From Endothia cerciana (taxonomy: Eukaryota > Ascomycota > Sordariomycetes > Diaporthales > Cryphonectriaceae): a DNA stretch of 64,000 nt. Shown here piece by piece: positions 46,308 through 57,290 of the stretch. The stretch covers positions 91,705 to 155,704 of the forward strand of contig JALRMH010000068.1 in NCBI GenBank assembly GCA_026119935.1, given 5' to 3'. The notes below the pieces were generated by a model. That model worked only from the letters and a program-made list of their open reading frames with translations. It did not search any database and was not told where the DNA came from. Position 1 is the first letter of the stretch. Every line of letters starts with the position of its first letter. Made by a program: the position numbers and the translations under genes.

Positions 46308-47763
46308 ATGTCGATGGAGTCGATCATGATCTCCCCGCGTGACGACGATGATGTTGTTTACTACGACCCGTCCGAACAGATCTACGCCGGCCTGTGGAGT
46401 CTGTTCGCCGGGGCCACCGTCTTCCTCGCCCTGAGGCTCTGGTGCAAGCTCACCCGGCGTCACGGGCTGTGGTACGACGATTACATTCTCATATCCGCAT
46501 ATGTGAGTCCCCAGGGTCCTAGGCTCGGATCTCAGATCACCGTCGGGTCCATCTCGTCCATTCTTACTCACCATGTCCTTATAGTTGTTTCTCATGACCA
46601 CTGATATCTTGATCACTGTCGAGTACGCCACCGGCTATGTCCTGGGCAGTTGGGACGACCACATGCACATCCTCATCAACATCTCATCGATCGGTACTGT
46701 CATCGGACAGGCGATGAGCAAGTCGGCATTCGGCGTCACGCTGCTGCGGATGGTGGACAAGAGGTGGCAGGCCGGAATCCTGTGGTTCTGCATCATCAGC
46801 ATGGACAGCATCGCCTTCAGCAAATGCATCTTCCAATGGGCCAAGCTGTGCGGGGACGACGACTACCAGCAGTGGTACAGGCTCCAGGGCTGGTGCATAA
46901 GTAGAGGTTTCTCCACCGAGTGGAAAGAGGTCGGAAACAGTAAGCTGGAAGACCCGGGGGAGGGGGGGGGGGTGGCAGTGGGCGCCACCAGGTATCTGTT
47001 CAAACCGGGTTCCGGCCGCTGACGTTTCGCCCTCAACTTAGTCTACAACATTCTCATGGACTTCGTCTTTGCCATGTTCCCTTGGTTCATAACATGGCGT
47101 CTGAAGCTTCAGAGGTCGGAGAAGATTGCCCTCTGCCTGACCCTCAGTCTTGGAATTCTGTGAGTTAGCCCCCGGCTAAAGGATCGGCCACTCCTGTTCC
47201 TCATCAGGTATCCTGAGCTGATACCTAGAGTAGTGTTGCTGTCATCACTGCGGTCAGGACCTGGTGGAAGGATACTCCCCTCATGGACGTTCACGACACA
47301 TGGTACATGTGTAAGTCACCGTTGTCTCCGTGCCAAGACTTTGTGGGATGCTAATCAGGGTCTTCGAATAGGGCGCGATGCTATGTCGGAAATCTGGTAT
47401 TCCGGAGAAGTGGCCGGCACAATCATCGTTCAGTGCATTCCGGTCCTTCGGCCTTTCGTCAAGGACCTAAGCTCGTCACTGACGCCCCGGAGGCTGGACG
47501 CCACAGAACCCACCACGACAGGCTCCAACAACTGGCGTGGCAGTACCCTGGTGGAGAAGAAAGGGTGCCTCTCCATATCCCGGGACGAGGAGAAAAGCCC
47601 CGGATTCTTCGAGTTGACCGAGATCCCCGAGGAGCCACCGCCACCACCTGTGACTATGAGGATGGGCCATCACGCCGACGCGTACTATTCCCCGTCCGAG
47701 ATCGACCTCCGCATCACAGCCGCCCACACAAAGCCGCTCAAAAAGGAAAGCTGGCCGCTGTGA
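46308..47763 (+). CDS. Rhodopsin-domain (SAT4/Pth11-like) integral membrane protein
   Basis: A seven-span fungal membrane protein of the SAT4 family, about 378 aa, related to Pth11-like receptors. Five exons: 46308-46502, 46585-46939, 47042-47159, 47234-47310 and 47372-47763. Spans include YAGLWSLFAGATVFLALRLW and YNILMDFVFAMFPWFITW. HGLWYDDYILISAY and WRDAMSEIWYSGEVAGTIIV carry the family signatures. A tail of about 100 aa is polar with a poly-Pro stretch (EEPPPPPVT). Exon 2 could instead end at 46900, removing 13 residues; the GTAAGC donor at 46940 is the better signal. The acceptor at 47233 is also uncertain by one option. Its position among wall-degrading and secreted genes suggests surface sensing, but this is inference. 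Confidence 0.85.
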
Positions 47764-48409
47764 GGGGGGGGGGGGGGAAGGGTGGTTTTCCTGTTCGATT
47801 CGAGGGTGCCGTCTCCGGGATCTCCAGATATTCCAGGCAGGAACCTTTATGTATACTTCATTGACCGGCTGGGCCAGACCCTCGACATTGGACGGGATCA
47901 AAAGGTGCCCGGCTGTTTTTTTTCCCTTCTTCTCATGATAGGAAGGAGTTCTGGCCGGCTGGTGCCCAGGGACGTATCCAAAATTGTGAGGGCATTATTA
48001 GTCTAAGGCGTATTGCGGAGCAGGTCCCATTACTATTTTTGCTGGTCATTTATGGGAACTGGGGGATCAGCGATACCATTTCCAGACTGCACACAAAAAT
48101 GCACATTTCGGGAAAACCCGCCTCGAGACGGGGAATGCAAAGCTGAGTTTATTATGCATGGATGGGACATCGTGAGCGCAGATCATTGCGGAACATCCTG
48201 ATGCAACCCGGAGCGGGACCAACTTTTGTGCCGCGACCGACTTGTGCGAGACATGGATGACGTTATTGTGAACATCAAACCCATGACGGATGATCTCCGG
48301 ATGGCACTTTGTACGAAACTCCCGACAATATCTGACTTTCCAAGCTGAGACCTCGGCCGGATGCTTTGTTGATCAAAAAAAACGATACCAAAAAGGACGG
48401 CGACCAAAT
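47764..48409. other. Intergenic
   Basis: 646 bp between + strand genes. A 14-G tract (47764-47777) begins immediately after the TGA of the membrane protein gene. No gene is supported. Confidence 0.5.
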
Positions 48410-48952
48410 ATGACATCGACAACGACGACCGGCCAGTGTCTTTGCGGCAGGGTAAAGGTGGGCACATACCCGGGCGATTCTGAGGCGAAACAATGTCACG
48501 GGCCAAGGGACTAACTCGATCAACATAAGGTGACCGTGACGGGCAGGCCTCTCTCGTCCTTCCCAACCCTCACGTGCCACTGTACGAGCTGCAAGCGGCG
48601 GAGTGGCGGGGTCGCCTCCTACGCCTTCGTCGTGCCCAGGCAGCACGTGCAGTTCTCCCCGGCCCCGAACAGCCCCCCGGGCATCGGCCCCGCCGGAGGG
48701 GCGCACAGGGTCTTCGTGGACAAGGACACGGGCAGCGGGCATCCCATGCAGCGGACCATGTGTGTCGAGTGCGGGTCGCCCGTGTGCATCATCGAGGCGG
48801 GCGATCCCGACGCCAGGTGTCTCCAGTATGGTCTCTTCGCGGACAGTGAGGGCGTGGATCTCTCTACGAATAAGCCGAAGCTGGAGATGTTTGCTAGCAG
48901 ACGCGTCGCGTGGATCCCTGAGGTCGGGGAAGATGTGAGGGGGACGGTGTGA
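48410..48952 (+). CDS. GFA-family protein (formaldehyde-activating-like, Cys-rich zinc site)
   Basis: About 156 aa from exons 48410-48457 and 48530-48952. The join AAG/GTG reads CLCGRVKVTVTG. Zinc ligands expected for the GFA/DUF636 fold are present: C-x-C in QCLCGRV, CHCTSCKRRSGG, and CVECGSPVCI. SYAFVVP and LQYGLFAD fit the beta-rich core. Fungal paralogs are numerous and most have no shown glutathione-hydroxymethyl synthase activity, so the specific reaction is unproven. The donor (GTGGGC) is weak but the join is strongly supported by motif continuity. Confidence 0.88.
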
Positions 48953-51452
48953 GTAGGCAGACGGCTTGAAGAAGAGCCTATTCCGCATGTTCGGCTCCAC
49001 GGGGGGTATCATGGCTTCGGAGCTAGTGTTGCGAGAAGTCTCAACAATCCGGCGGTATAGGGATTTACTTGCACTATTCTGTCATCCATGGCTGGTAGTC
49101 GGCAATCTGTCGATATTTGTCTTCGTGATACGTTTGGCCCGGGCAATCAAGGCCTGCAGTGTACATACATGTTTGGTACCCTGTTTCTTTATTTATCTTT
49201 TACTTAAACATGTTTCCTTCGTCTCATGAGAACAGCACGCTCGTCATGCAGTTTTTCAAGCATACTAAAGAGTACATATGTTTCACTTCTGCTCTTGCGA
49301 TGGTTCTTTTCAGTTAGTACAAGGCTCTGTGTGTAGATATTCCTTACTTCAAAGCATGCAGCCAGTTAATCAATCATGTTCAAGACCGATTAATCGACAG
49401 GAGTCTGGTGTTCGTCTGGGGCGTGCGCAGAAATCTCGAAGGTGACTATCAAGATCTCATAGGCATGGTGCGCTCCATTGTCCCTCAATCCCACTGACCT
49501 CTGTGGCTCAGTGCACTACTCCCGTCGCTGTCTTCAAGTCAGAGAAAGAAAATTATTCACATGAGGAACTTCGCCGTAATCTTCCTAGCACAGTGACATG
49601 TCAGCGGTGGTCAGTTCCCTGGTGACAGGGAGTCTTCGTGGGTGGCGCTGGTACCACACGGTGGGAGGATGCAACTGCTTTCGATCCTTGGACGAACAAG
49701 TCGCAAAGAAGCCTCTAACAGGTTGGCAGAGCCAGATGGGTGTGGACAGTTTTAGAATGTCTTTCTCATCCACGCGTATAGACACCGTATGTGCCGGCGT
49801 AGAGCCATTGCGCAAAGAGGCTCCTGGAGATGCAGCCGAAGTTTATCCAGTTATCCCCTGACCTCACCGGAGTGATCCGAATCAGCCCTATCAACTCACA
49901 GAGTAGCGCCATGTCTAATCTATTCTAAACCCTTGTTGAGGTCCCTCGGCCGCTGGAAGTCTGGTCGCGAGCACATGGCGGCTCCTGATTCAGGATCCCA
50001 AGGGAAACGGACTTGGTACAGTCCATGCCAGGATCTAGACGCTCCAGTTGTGGAGCCGTGGGGCGGATCCCCCGGCGATGAACTTTGACTCTCGATGACG
50101 AGACGTCATCTCGTGTCCCCTCTAGCTTAGTTGTTGCGTCTAGACGAACTGCCTCTTACTTTTACGGTGTGGGGGCTGCCAGGCCCCATTGATCGATTCC
50201 CAAAGACGGAGTTTTGACTACTGGCCTCAATGCCTCGATCCTGCACCTGTGGGCCTTTGACGAAGCCGTTCGTAAAACTGACACCCTTTTCTCCGAGACA
50301 AGATTAAAAATGCTCAAAAGACGCCGCATTCACTCTTGCTACCGCGGCGATATCGGAGTCTTACCGCCTCGCCTCGCAATACGGCGCATCCACGCCCAAG
50401 GTTGTGGGGCCTTCCCTCAACACCAAAGTTCCTCGCGTAGCCTCGCTAGAGACTCTCATAGAATACGCGATGGAGATCCCCCACATTTATTGGCGGATAA
50501 ATTACGGAGGCGTACTTGGCGGGTAAGCGTGGTCTGGAAACGAAACATCGATCATATTCTCATCCCTGTTCGCCCGGCGCTTTGAAACGAGGCTGCTGCC
50601 AAGAGCCACCCCCTCTACAGGGAAATGCTGAGGAGTGGCTCGCTTGCACAGCAGAGTGTGTAAGGGAGGACTTATTGCGTCGAAATTATTCCCGGAAAAT
50701 CCTACTTGCATCGTACCTGCGATGGTCACATTTTCTTCATATTATTCCTCTATAGGTACAGAGAGCCCATACTCTCTATTGGAGGAGCGGTGCGTCGTTT
50801 ATCTTTGAAGTACTTAGTGCAATAGAACCATGCTGTGTTTGAAAAGGGAAAGGATTATTTTTTTTATTTTTTGTTTGTTATCTTCATTCTCTCTTTCCTA
50901 GTGTGACTTACTATTCTAAGACCTGCTGCCCAGGGCAGTGTGGTCCCACTGAGCCATGAGGTTTGCAGATCAGGAACGGGAGACTCCGTAACTCGTTATA
51001 TGCGCAACAGACCAACTCGCCTGCAAGCGTGATTAAAGGAGGTGAGGCTACGTCGACATGCGCCGAATTCATATCCATGAGCCGATGGGCTGGGTCCGCC
51101 CACCCCTGCTTAATGCAGGAGACCTTGATTAAACCAAAACTGGGGCCGAGGAGGATCCACTCCCGAGATCGTGAGGCTCCAGACGGGCGCCATCGCTACC
51201 CTTGATGTCTTCATACATAAAGAATCGAGAGTCTGGAGGCTCTTCCATTGCCTTTGTTGTTTGTCTCTAACCATCATTCTTTCTCCTTGCACCAAGCTTC
51301 GCACGCCCGGTTGCGTCCAGTCTTTCAAAAGCTTTTTATCTTTCTCGTGTCTTGAACCTTTTGGGGGGGTTTTTTTTTTTTTTGGTTCTCTTCCAAGGCA
51401 GTGTACAAACATTCAAGACGCCCTCCTGCATCTCACTGGTCAGCTCTCCAAG
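48953..51452. other. 2.5-kb intergenic region, no supported gene
   Basis: Between GFA and polygalacturonase genes. Frames up to 123 codons overlap and lack motifs. A CTGGGG (CreA-type) lies at 51140-51145 and a TATA-like ACATAAAG near 51215, in the polygalacturonase promoter. Confidence 0.5.
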
Positions 51453-53031
51453 ATGCGTTCGTTTGCGATAGTTCCTGTGGCCGCAGCTGTGCTGCCGGGT
51501 GTCCTGGCCCGTCCCAACAATGTCTTCCAGCGAGGATGGGGTAAGGAGGCCTCTGGCGGACGCGGTGGCGGTGGTGGTTTCGGCGGGTTCGGTGGTGGCT
51601 GGGGCGGACAGCCCTCCGGAGGTCAGTAGAACTATCCCAGGAGCTTTCTTGAAAGGTCTCACAGGCAGCAAGGCTGACTCCTCGTGCAGGCGCCACAAGC
51701 TACGGTGGCGGCGAGGCGAGTGCGACTTCTGACCCTGCTCCATCGTACTCTACTGCGGTTGCGACATCCGCCTACGTCGCCCAGGCTCAGGCTACCAGCG
51801 GCGCGGGCTACACCGTTGCTTCTGCCAGTGCCACGGCCACTGGATCTTCATCTGGCTCTTCCAGCGGCTCTTCCGGCGGCTCCGGCTCCGGCTCCGGCAC
51901 GGCCATCAGCTCCCTCGCCGGTGGCTCTGGTGTGGGTGGAACCACATGCACCGTCACGGACATCGCTGATGTCACCGCCTCGGTGTCGGCCTGCTCCAAC
52001 GTCCTGCTCAGCGCCGTGACCATCCCGGCCTCGAGCACCCTGTCCGTCACCGTCCCCAGCAACGGCGCTCTGCTCTTCGCTGGTACCATGACCGTCGAGT
52101 ACACTCCCGACTCCGACTACACCCCTATCGTCCTGAAGGGCTCCAACGCCAAGGTTGCTGGTCTTGCCGGCGCCGTGATCGACGGACAGGGCTCCCAGTA
52201 CTGGGACGGCGAGGGCTCCAACGGCGGCACCGACAAGCCCGACAAGTTCATCAGCCTTGACGACGTGGACGGCTTCACCTTCGAGCAGCTCACCATCCAG
52301 AACTGGCCCACTCACCTGTTCTCGCTCAGCGGCTCCGATCTCACCATCAACAACCTCATCATGGACAACAGCGCCGGCGACGAGCTCGACAGCGATGGCG
52401 ACGCTCTTGGCCACAACACTGACGGCTTCGACATCTCCAGCATGACCGGTCTGTACGTCTACGACGTCACCGTTTACAACCAGGACGACTGCGTGGCCGT
52501 CAACGATGGCTCCGACATGGTCTTCGAGAACATGTACTGCTCCGGCGGTCACGGTCTTTCCATCGGCAGCATCAAGACCGGCAAGACCGTGTCCAACGTC
52601 ACTTTCAAGGACTCCAGCGTCGTCAACTCCGCGAACGGTTGCCGTATCAAGACGTACGACGATGCCACGGATGCCTCCGTCAGCGACATTACCTACAGCG
52701 GTATCACCCTCAGCGGTATCACCGAGTGAGTCTATCCATACCTTCTTTGGCTCATGTAAGATTGCACTACTGACGCGTTCTCTGCAGCTACGCCATTGAC
52801 GTCCAGCAGGACTACGAGAACGGCAGCCCCACTGGTGACCCAGGCAGCGACTGCACCGTCAGCGGCATCACCTTTGAGGATATTACTGGTACTACCAGCG
52901 GCGATGACGCTTACAACTACTACGTCCTCTGCGGTGATGGCAGCTGCACTGACTTCACCTGGACCAACATCGATGTCACTGGTGGATCGACCTCTTGCTC
53001 GCCCAGCGGAGACATCTGCCCGAGCTCTTAA
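51453..53031 (+). CDS. Secreted endopolygalacturonase (GH28) with Gly/Ser-rich linker
   Basis: Hydrolyses alpha-1,4 bonds of pectic homogalacturonan outside the cell. Exons 51453-51621, 51690-52725 and 52788-53031 encode about 482 aa. The signal peptide is about residues 1-19 (ending GVLA). Residues from about 30 to 137 are Gly/Ser/Ala-rich low complexity. The parallel beta-helix then begins at GTTCTVTDIADV. Active-site motifs in order: HNTDGFDIS (about 298-305), NQDDCVAVN (about 321), SGGHGLSIGS (about 343) and RIKTYD (about 375). All four GH28 signatures are intact. The C-terminal part has paired Cys (DGSCTDFTW, SCSPSGDICP). Most fungal endo-enzymes have only a short propeptide, so the linker is unusual. 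CreA-type and TATA-like elements sit upstream. Confidence 0.94.
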
Positions 53032-54932
53032 GGCCGCAGCAGATATGATGGAGACTAGGTTGCGGGGGCTGTTTCAATGTTTCGCCTGTATATATACTAG
53101 CTAAGGTGCTTGCTTGGCGAGCCCTAATCCAACGTGGACATTTACTTCACACTTCGCTTGCGTTACCCCATGATCACTCACAGTTTCTATATGATACTTG
53201 AAATGAGGACATCCCAACATCCTCAGGAATGGCAACCGAAGAGTGATTTACAGGTTTCAAAAATTGTAGCCGACTCGCCATCTATTGATCGGAGTCGCGA
53301 GTCTCGTAATGGCCAACTTTTTCTCAGACGCTTGGCGATCAACATCTATAGGGTTCGAGCCAATGTTCATTTACTTGCTTTTCTGGCTCGGGTATGATAA
53401 ACGGCATGACCCCTGGCGCTCCACCAGATTCAGATATACGTTACATTGGCTCTCGGTTCAAGCTGCCGGAGCCAGCATGCTGTGTGCGTCAAGTATAGCC
53501 TCACTTATGCAGGTGGGTAAAAATCCTGACAATGCTGACGGGTTTGAGGCGTGCAAGAAAAAAAGAAGAAACTGCACCTGTGTAGGCAGGGAGCACGGAT
53601 GTCATCATGGAAATCCTTTCAAACTTGTAGACGATACTCTGGCTGAGCAACTGGCCACATCTTAACTGCATGGAATACCTAGACGTATTAATATAATCTA
53701 AACAGCAAGCAGTGATCTTGAATGTTTTCGTTCATTTCACTATATCTGTTCGCCAAACACATATTTAGGTGGTCAAGGTTGAATGCCTTCATTTCGGCAT
53801 CTTCAATATAATACCAAAGACCTTCCAGCCGAGACAGTACTTTAACCTTGTTGCTGTACATTGAACCACATCTGTGCATTTGGTCCATTCCTATGCTGAA
53901 CTAGGAATATCAACATCTTCCCGACAGGAAAGATGTTCTGAGCTGGCAGTGTGCTGAGGTGGAAAACTGCGAGTCTCATCGCAGTATGACTGCACCACCT
54001 CATTGCGGTAAGATGGCCATTCCAAAAATGTAGGCCTGGTTCCTGTCCATCGTCCAGCAGTATTTTGCCCAATATACGCGTACGCAGGTCGTGCGCTGCA
54101 TCCATTGCCCATTTTCGAGCTGAAGAACCAATTTGGTTTTATTTTCGGTTGGACGGCCTGACACTCATCCTTGCGCAGTCCAGAATGACGTCCCCCATTG
54201 CCCTCCAAGCCACATCGAATTTGTACCTTGCCGGTTTTTTGGTTGTTTTTTTTAAAAAAAAAAAAATAAAAACAAAAAGTGACAACACACTTACAGTGAC
54301 ATTGGCCCGATTCGGCCCCGTGCATCATCCAGTCTAGAACGGCCCAGTACCTTCAATTCTTCCTTCGTCTCCCCGAGGCCGGACGTTGAAGCTTTATCAC
54401 ATTCAACGGAAACAATGCAGGCTTGCTGACACAGCCCGAGCCAAGACTTCCTTATATTACACCACCGTCGCGTGAAGGTCTCGGTGACCGCGCCCTAGCT
54501 TCAATGATACTCTGCCTTAAGCCTTCTGTCTGGTTCTCTTGTCTCTCTTCGAACAAGTGGGTCCATGGCCAACTGGCTGGACTCTGTAATGAGAGGTGGT
54601 GGACCCATTCAAGCCCCTGCATGGTGAAAGACAACTCTCCTTCACCTGCTAATCCAGATACTGACCAGCAACAGGTGAACGATGAAGGGAGAGCGAATGG
54701 TGATAACTGCAGTTCTAGCGACTATATATATATATATATATATATATACGAAGCGACTCTCATGCCTCCCTCGGCATTCTACCCGCTCTCACTTCCCATG
54801 AGCAGATCGGCCAACAACCTCGAGGCCCAACTTCTCACCTACCTCGAGAACAAAGGACGGCTCTGCTCGCAATTCGCTTGCAGAACCATTACAACCCTTT
54901 ATTTCCATCTTCTAAATGTACACCAGGTCATC
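53032..54932. other. 1.9-kb intergenic region
   Basis: A 126-codon + frame at 53285-53665 begins with a hydrophobic stretch but has no recognised family, and I do not call it. A T/A homopolymer lies at 54240-54275. The region includes the (TA)13 repeat. Confidence 0.45.
54723..54748 (+). repeat. (TA)13 microsatellite
   Basis: Thirteen TA units about 185 bp upstream of the secreted protein start; may fall in its promoter. Confidence 0.95.
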
Positions 54933-56001
54933 ATGCAGCTGCTCAGCCTCCTCCTCGCGGTCATAATGGGCCTCGTCTTTGCCCAAGCAGTCAGTATTGG
55001 ACCTTTCCGGTGGGGGGGGGGGGGGGGCGGACAAGCAAGAACGTATTTCACCGGAAGTCTGACCATGTCCCAGGCTCCTCCTGACCATGTCTCCACCTCC
55101 CAGGTGATCGTGACTGGCAGCAAGACTTACAACGTCGTCCCGATCCAGTGGACCGTGCAGATCAACAACACCGAGACGCCCTAGTCAGTAATGCGTTTCC
55201 CTGTCCTACGTATGAATGCCTATTCGTAAATCTGCTCTGCCAATGATCCTCGCTTGAGGGGGGGGTAACAACCCAGACGCGTTTGGTCTTGTTAATTAAA
55301 GCCTGGGGCAAGCGTGACAAATGAGACAGGCCTACGGTAGCGACACCTCCTGGATGCAGAAGTGGCTGACTCAAATATGTTAGTAACCTGACCATTGAGG
55401 GCACAAAGCAAGATGTCTTCAACAATATCTCGAACGTCGACCCTGGCGCAGCAGCCGGTATCAACCAGGCTGTCGATGCGATCACATCGGCCCTCCTCAA
55501 CAACCACACCTCTGCGCCGGGTCCCTTCGACTCCCTGTCGTCCCGAGACGTCCTTTACACACCGACCAACCACCTTTGCAACGTGGATGGCTGGGGTCGG
55601 TGCTCTGTCGACCGGCTCTATGAAGGTATCGCCTACCTTGCTGGTGTCCCAGGCCACCCCTCCAGCGGGCCAGGCCCAGGCACCTGTGGCAGGGTGTCTT
55701 GTTCGTATTCAGCTGCCATCTTCTGGTGCAACGACGTAAGTCATCCTCTTCTCTGGGACGCCATGATAAGGAACGTGTCCCAACAGGCAGCAACTCTCCC
55801 AATTACAAGCAGTGTGGCTTGCTGACCATCTTTCAATGTTGTTAGAACTTGGAAGTCAAGGTTCTTGATAGTTTCCGCAACATCGGAGACGGGGCAGGAC
55901 TCATTATCGACGAGTGCTCGGTGGGAAGCAATGTTCAGGTCGATGGTCAGCAGTTCTTTGCCGACGGTTGGAATGTCATTGCGAGGTATGAGGACTGCTA
56001 A
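54933..56001 (+). CDS. Small secreted Cys-containing protein (candidate effector)
   Basis: Signal peptide MQLLSLLLAVIMGLVFAQA, then a mature region of about 195 aa. Preferred exons: 54933-54989, 55104-55183, 55384-55735 and 55846-56001 (214 aa). The first intron (GTCAGT to CTCCCAG) is optional: reading through also keeps the frame, but the protein would then include a homopolymeric Gly run from a 16-G tract. The later joins are well supported: NNTETPY/NLTIEGT and AIFWCND/NLEVKVLDSF. Seven Cys lie in HLCNVDGWGRC, GTCGRVSC, WCND, DECS and the C-terminal EDC. VPIQWTVQI and the CGRVSCSYSAAIFWC segment recur in fungal secreted proteins as I recall, without a known fold or function. Probably extracellular. 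Confidence 0.75.
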
Positions 56002-56829
56002 GCGAGGAAGTGGTGGTTATTAGAGGTCGCGGCTAGGAAGGAAAGGCAAACCAAAATACTGGCTTAATAATAGAACTAAAGACTTCCCAGGAAGAATGAC
56101 ATCTGAATCACACGCTCTCGTTCACGTCAAGCCAGATGCTGGATGGAGGCAGTCCACGAGTTTCCCAACGGAGTGTTGGACATCGTATTGTTCCCCTTGG
56201 CCTAAATCCCCGAACAATGCCACAGATGCATGGCATTTCGACAGAAGCAGGGGCGGAGAATGCCTGCGATCAAACTGCCAACCTAGCAAGGTATCATATT
56301 GGATGGGATGCTCAGGGTCCTTTCTCTGCCGATTTCCGAGATCAACTCAGTTGCCCGTCGGGGCCGCCGCTGGAGGCCTCTCACAAGCTTCCATCAGACT
56401 GCGGATGCAATTCGAATCAATCAGCAAGGGGGGTCTGCTTTGGTGACATCCACCAGCCATTGCCAGAAGATAACCCTCATCATCTTCTTTCTCCCTGACA
56501 ACCGCCCTTTTCTACCGACACAGAGCCTCCTCTTGGGCCTCTTTAGTCGATCCTCGCAAAGTTCTTGTGCTTTCAGGGTAGACACAATCCCAAATATTCG
56601 ATTATCATTCAGCGCTAAAGGGGTGGAGCGAAGCCTCAAGAGGTGATATTGTTCAGGAATGCGTGCTAGAGGCAGTTCGAGACCAGCCATTGTCATGAGC
56701 CCCCCCCCCCCCCCGGGGCCGGGAGCTGAAGTTTGACGTGTTGATGACCACAGCTGTCTTCATGGTTGGATCGTTTATCTGTCGTGTCACATGATTATGT
56801 CCTATGGGTTAATCCCATGAACTTACCGC

Positions 56830-57290
56830 AGAAGATCCATGAGGGACTTGGTTACCGTACCACCGCCGCCGACAGCTGCAACGAGCTCCTCAGCGAGGGC
56901 GCCACCAGTCGGGGCCATTTTTGCGGTTGTGCAACGCAAACCGGCAGGAGAAAGCCGCAGTCGACCGCTAGGAAGAGAACACGGTACCGCGCAGGGTGGA
57001 GGGAATAGTTTCTCAGAAGTGAACCCATGGCCCGTTTAAGAACTCGATCGCAAGCAGAGTGATACTCGATCTCACACGCTTGCCGCCAGTGGTGACTTGT
57101 GCGGCAAAAGCCTTCATCTCTCTGAGGTCCTGATGATGGTCAACAGCATAGCTGGGATACCGCTAGATGGACCCCTGATAATGATCTGAATAACATATGC
57201 TATACCAAAGTCTTCCTTCGACCGATCAAGAGCAGCTGAACCGCGATTCGCATTCGGCGCGGCCGCCTTTTTGAGGGTTGTGGGGGAGGG
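56830..57290 (-). other. Possible minus-strand coding segments, unassigned
   Basis: Three protein-like stretches follow one another on the minus strand in different frames: KKAAAPNANRGSAALDRSKE (about 57272-57213), SYAVDHHQDLREMKAFAAQV (about 57150-57092) and APTGGALAEELVAAV, which ends at a GTAAGT after SLMDLLR (near 56832). No family, stop-free join or complete splice chain was found. They may be exons of a small gene or a decayed gene. The antisense frames also look partly plausible, so confidence is low. Confidence 0.22.

Noticed and set aside
51848..52552. 234-codon frame antisense to the polygalacturonase
   Set aside because: GH28 signatures lie on the + strand; the antisense frame follows from codon bias.
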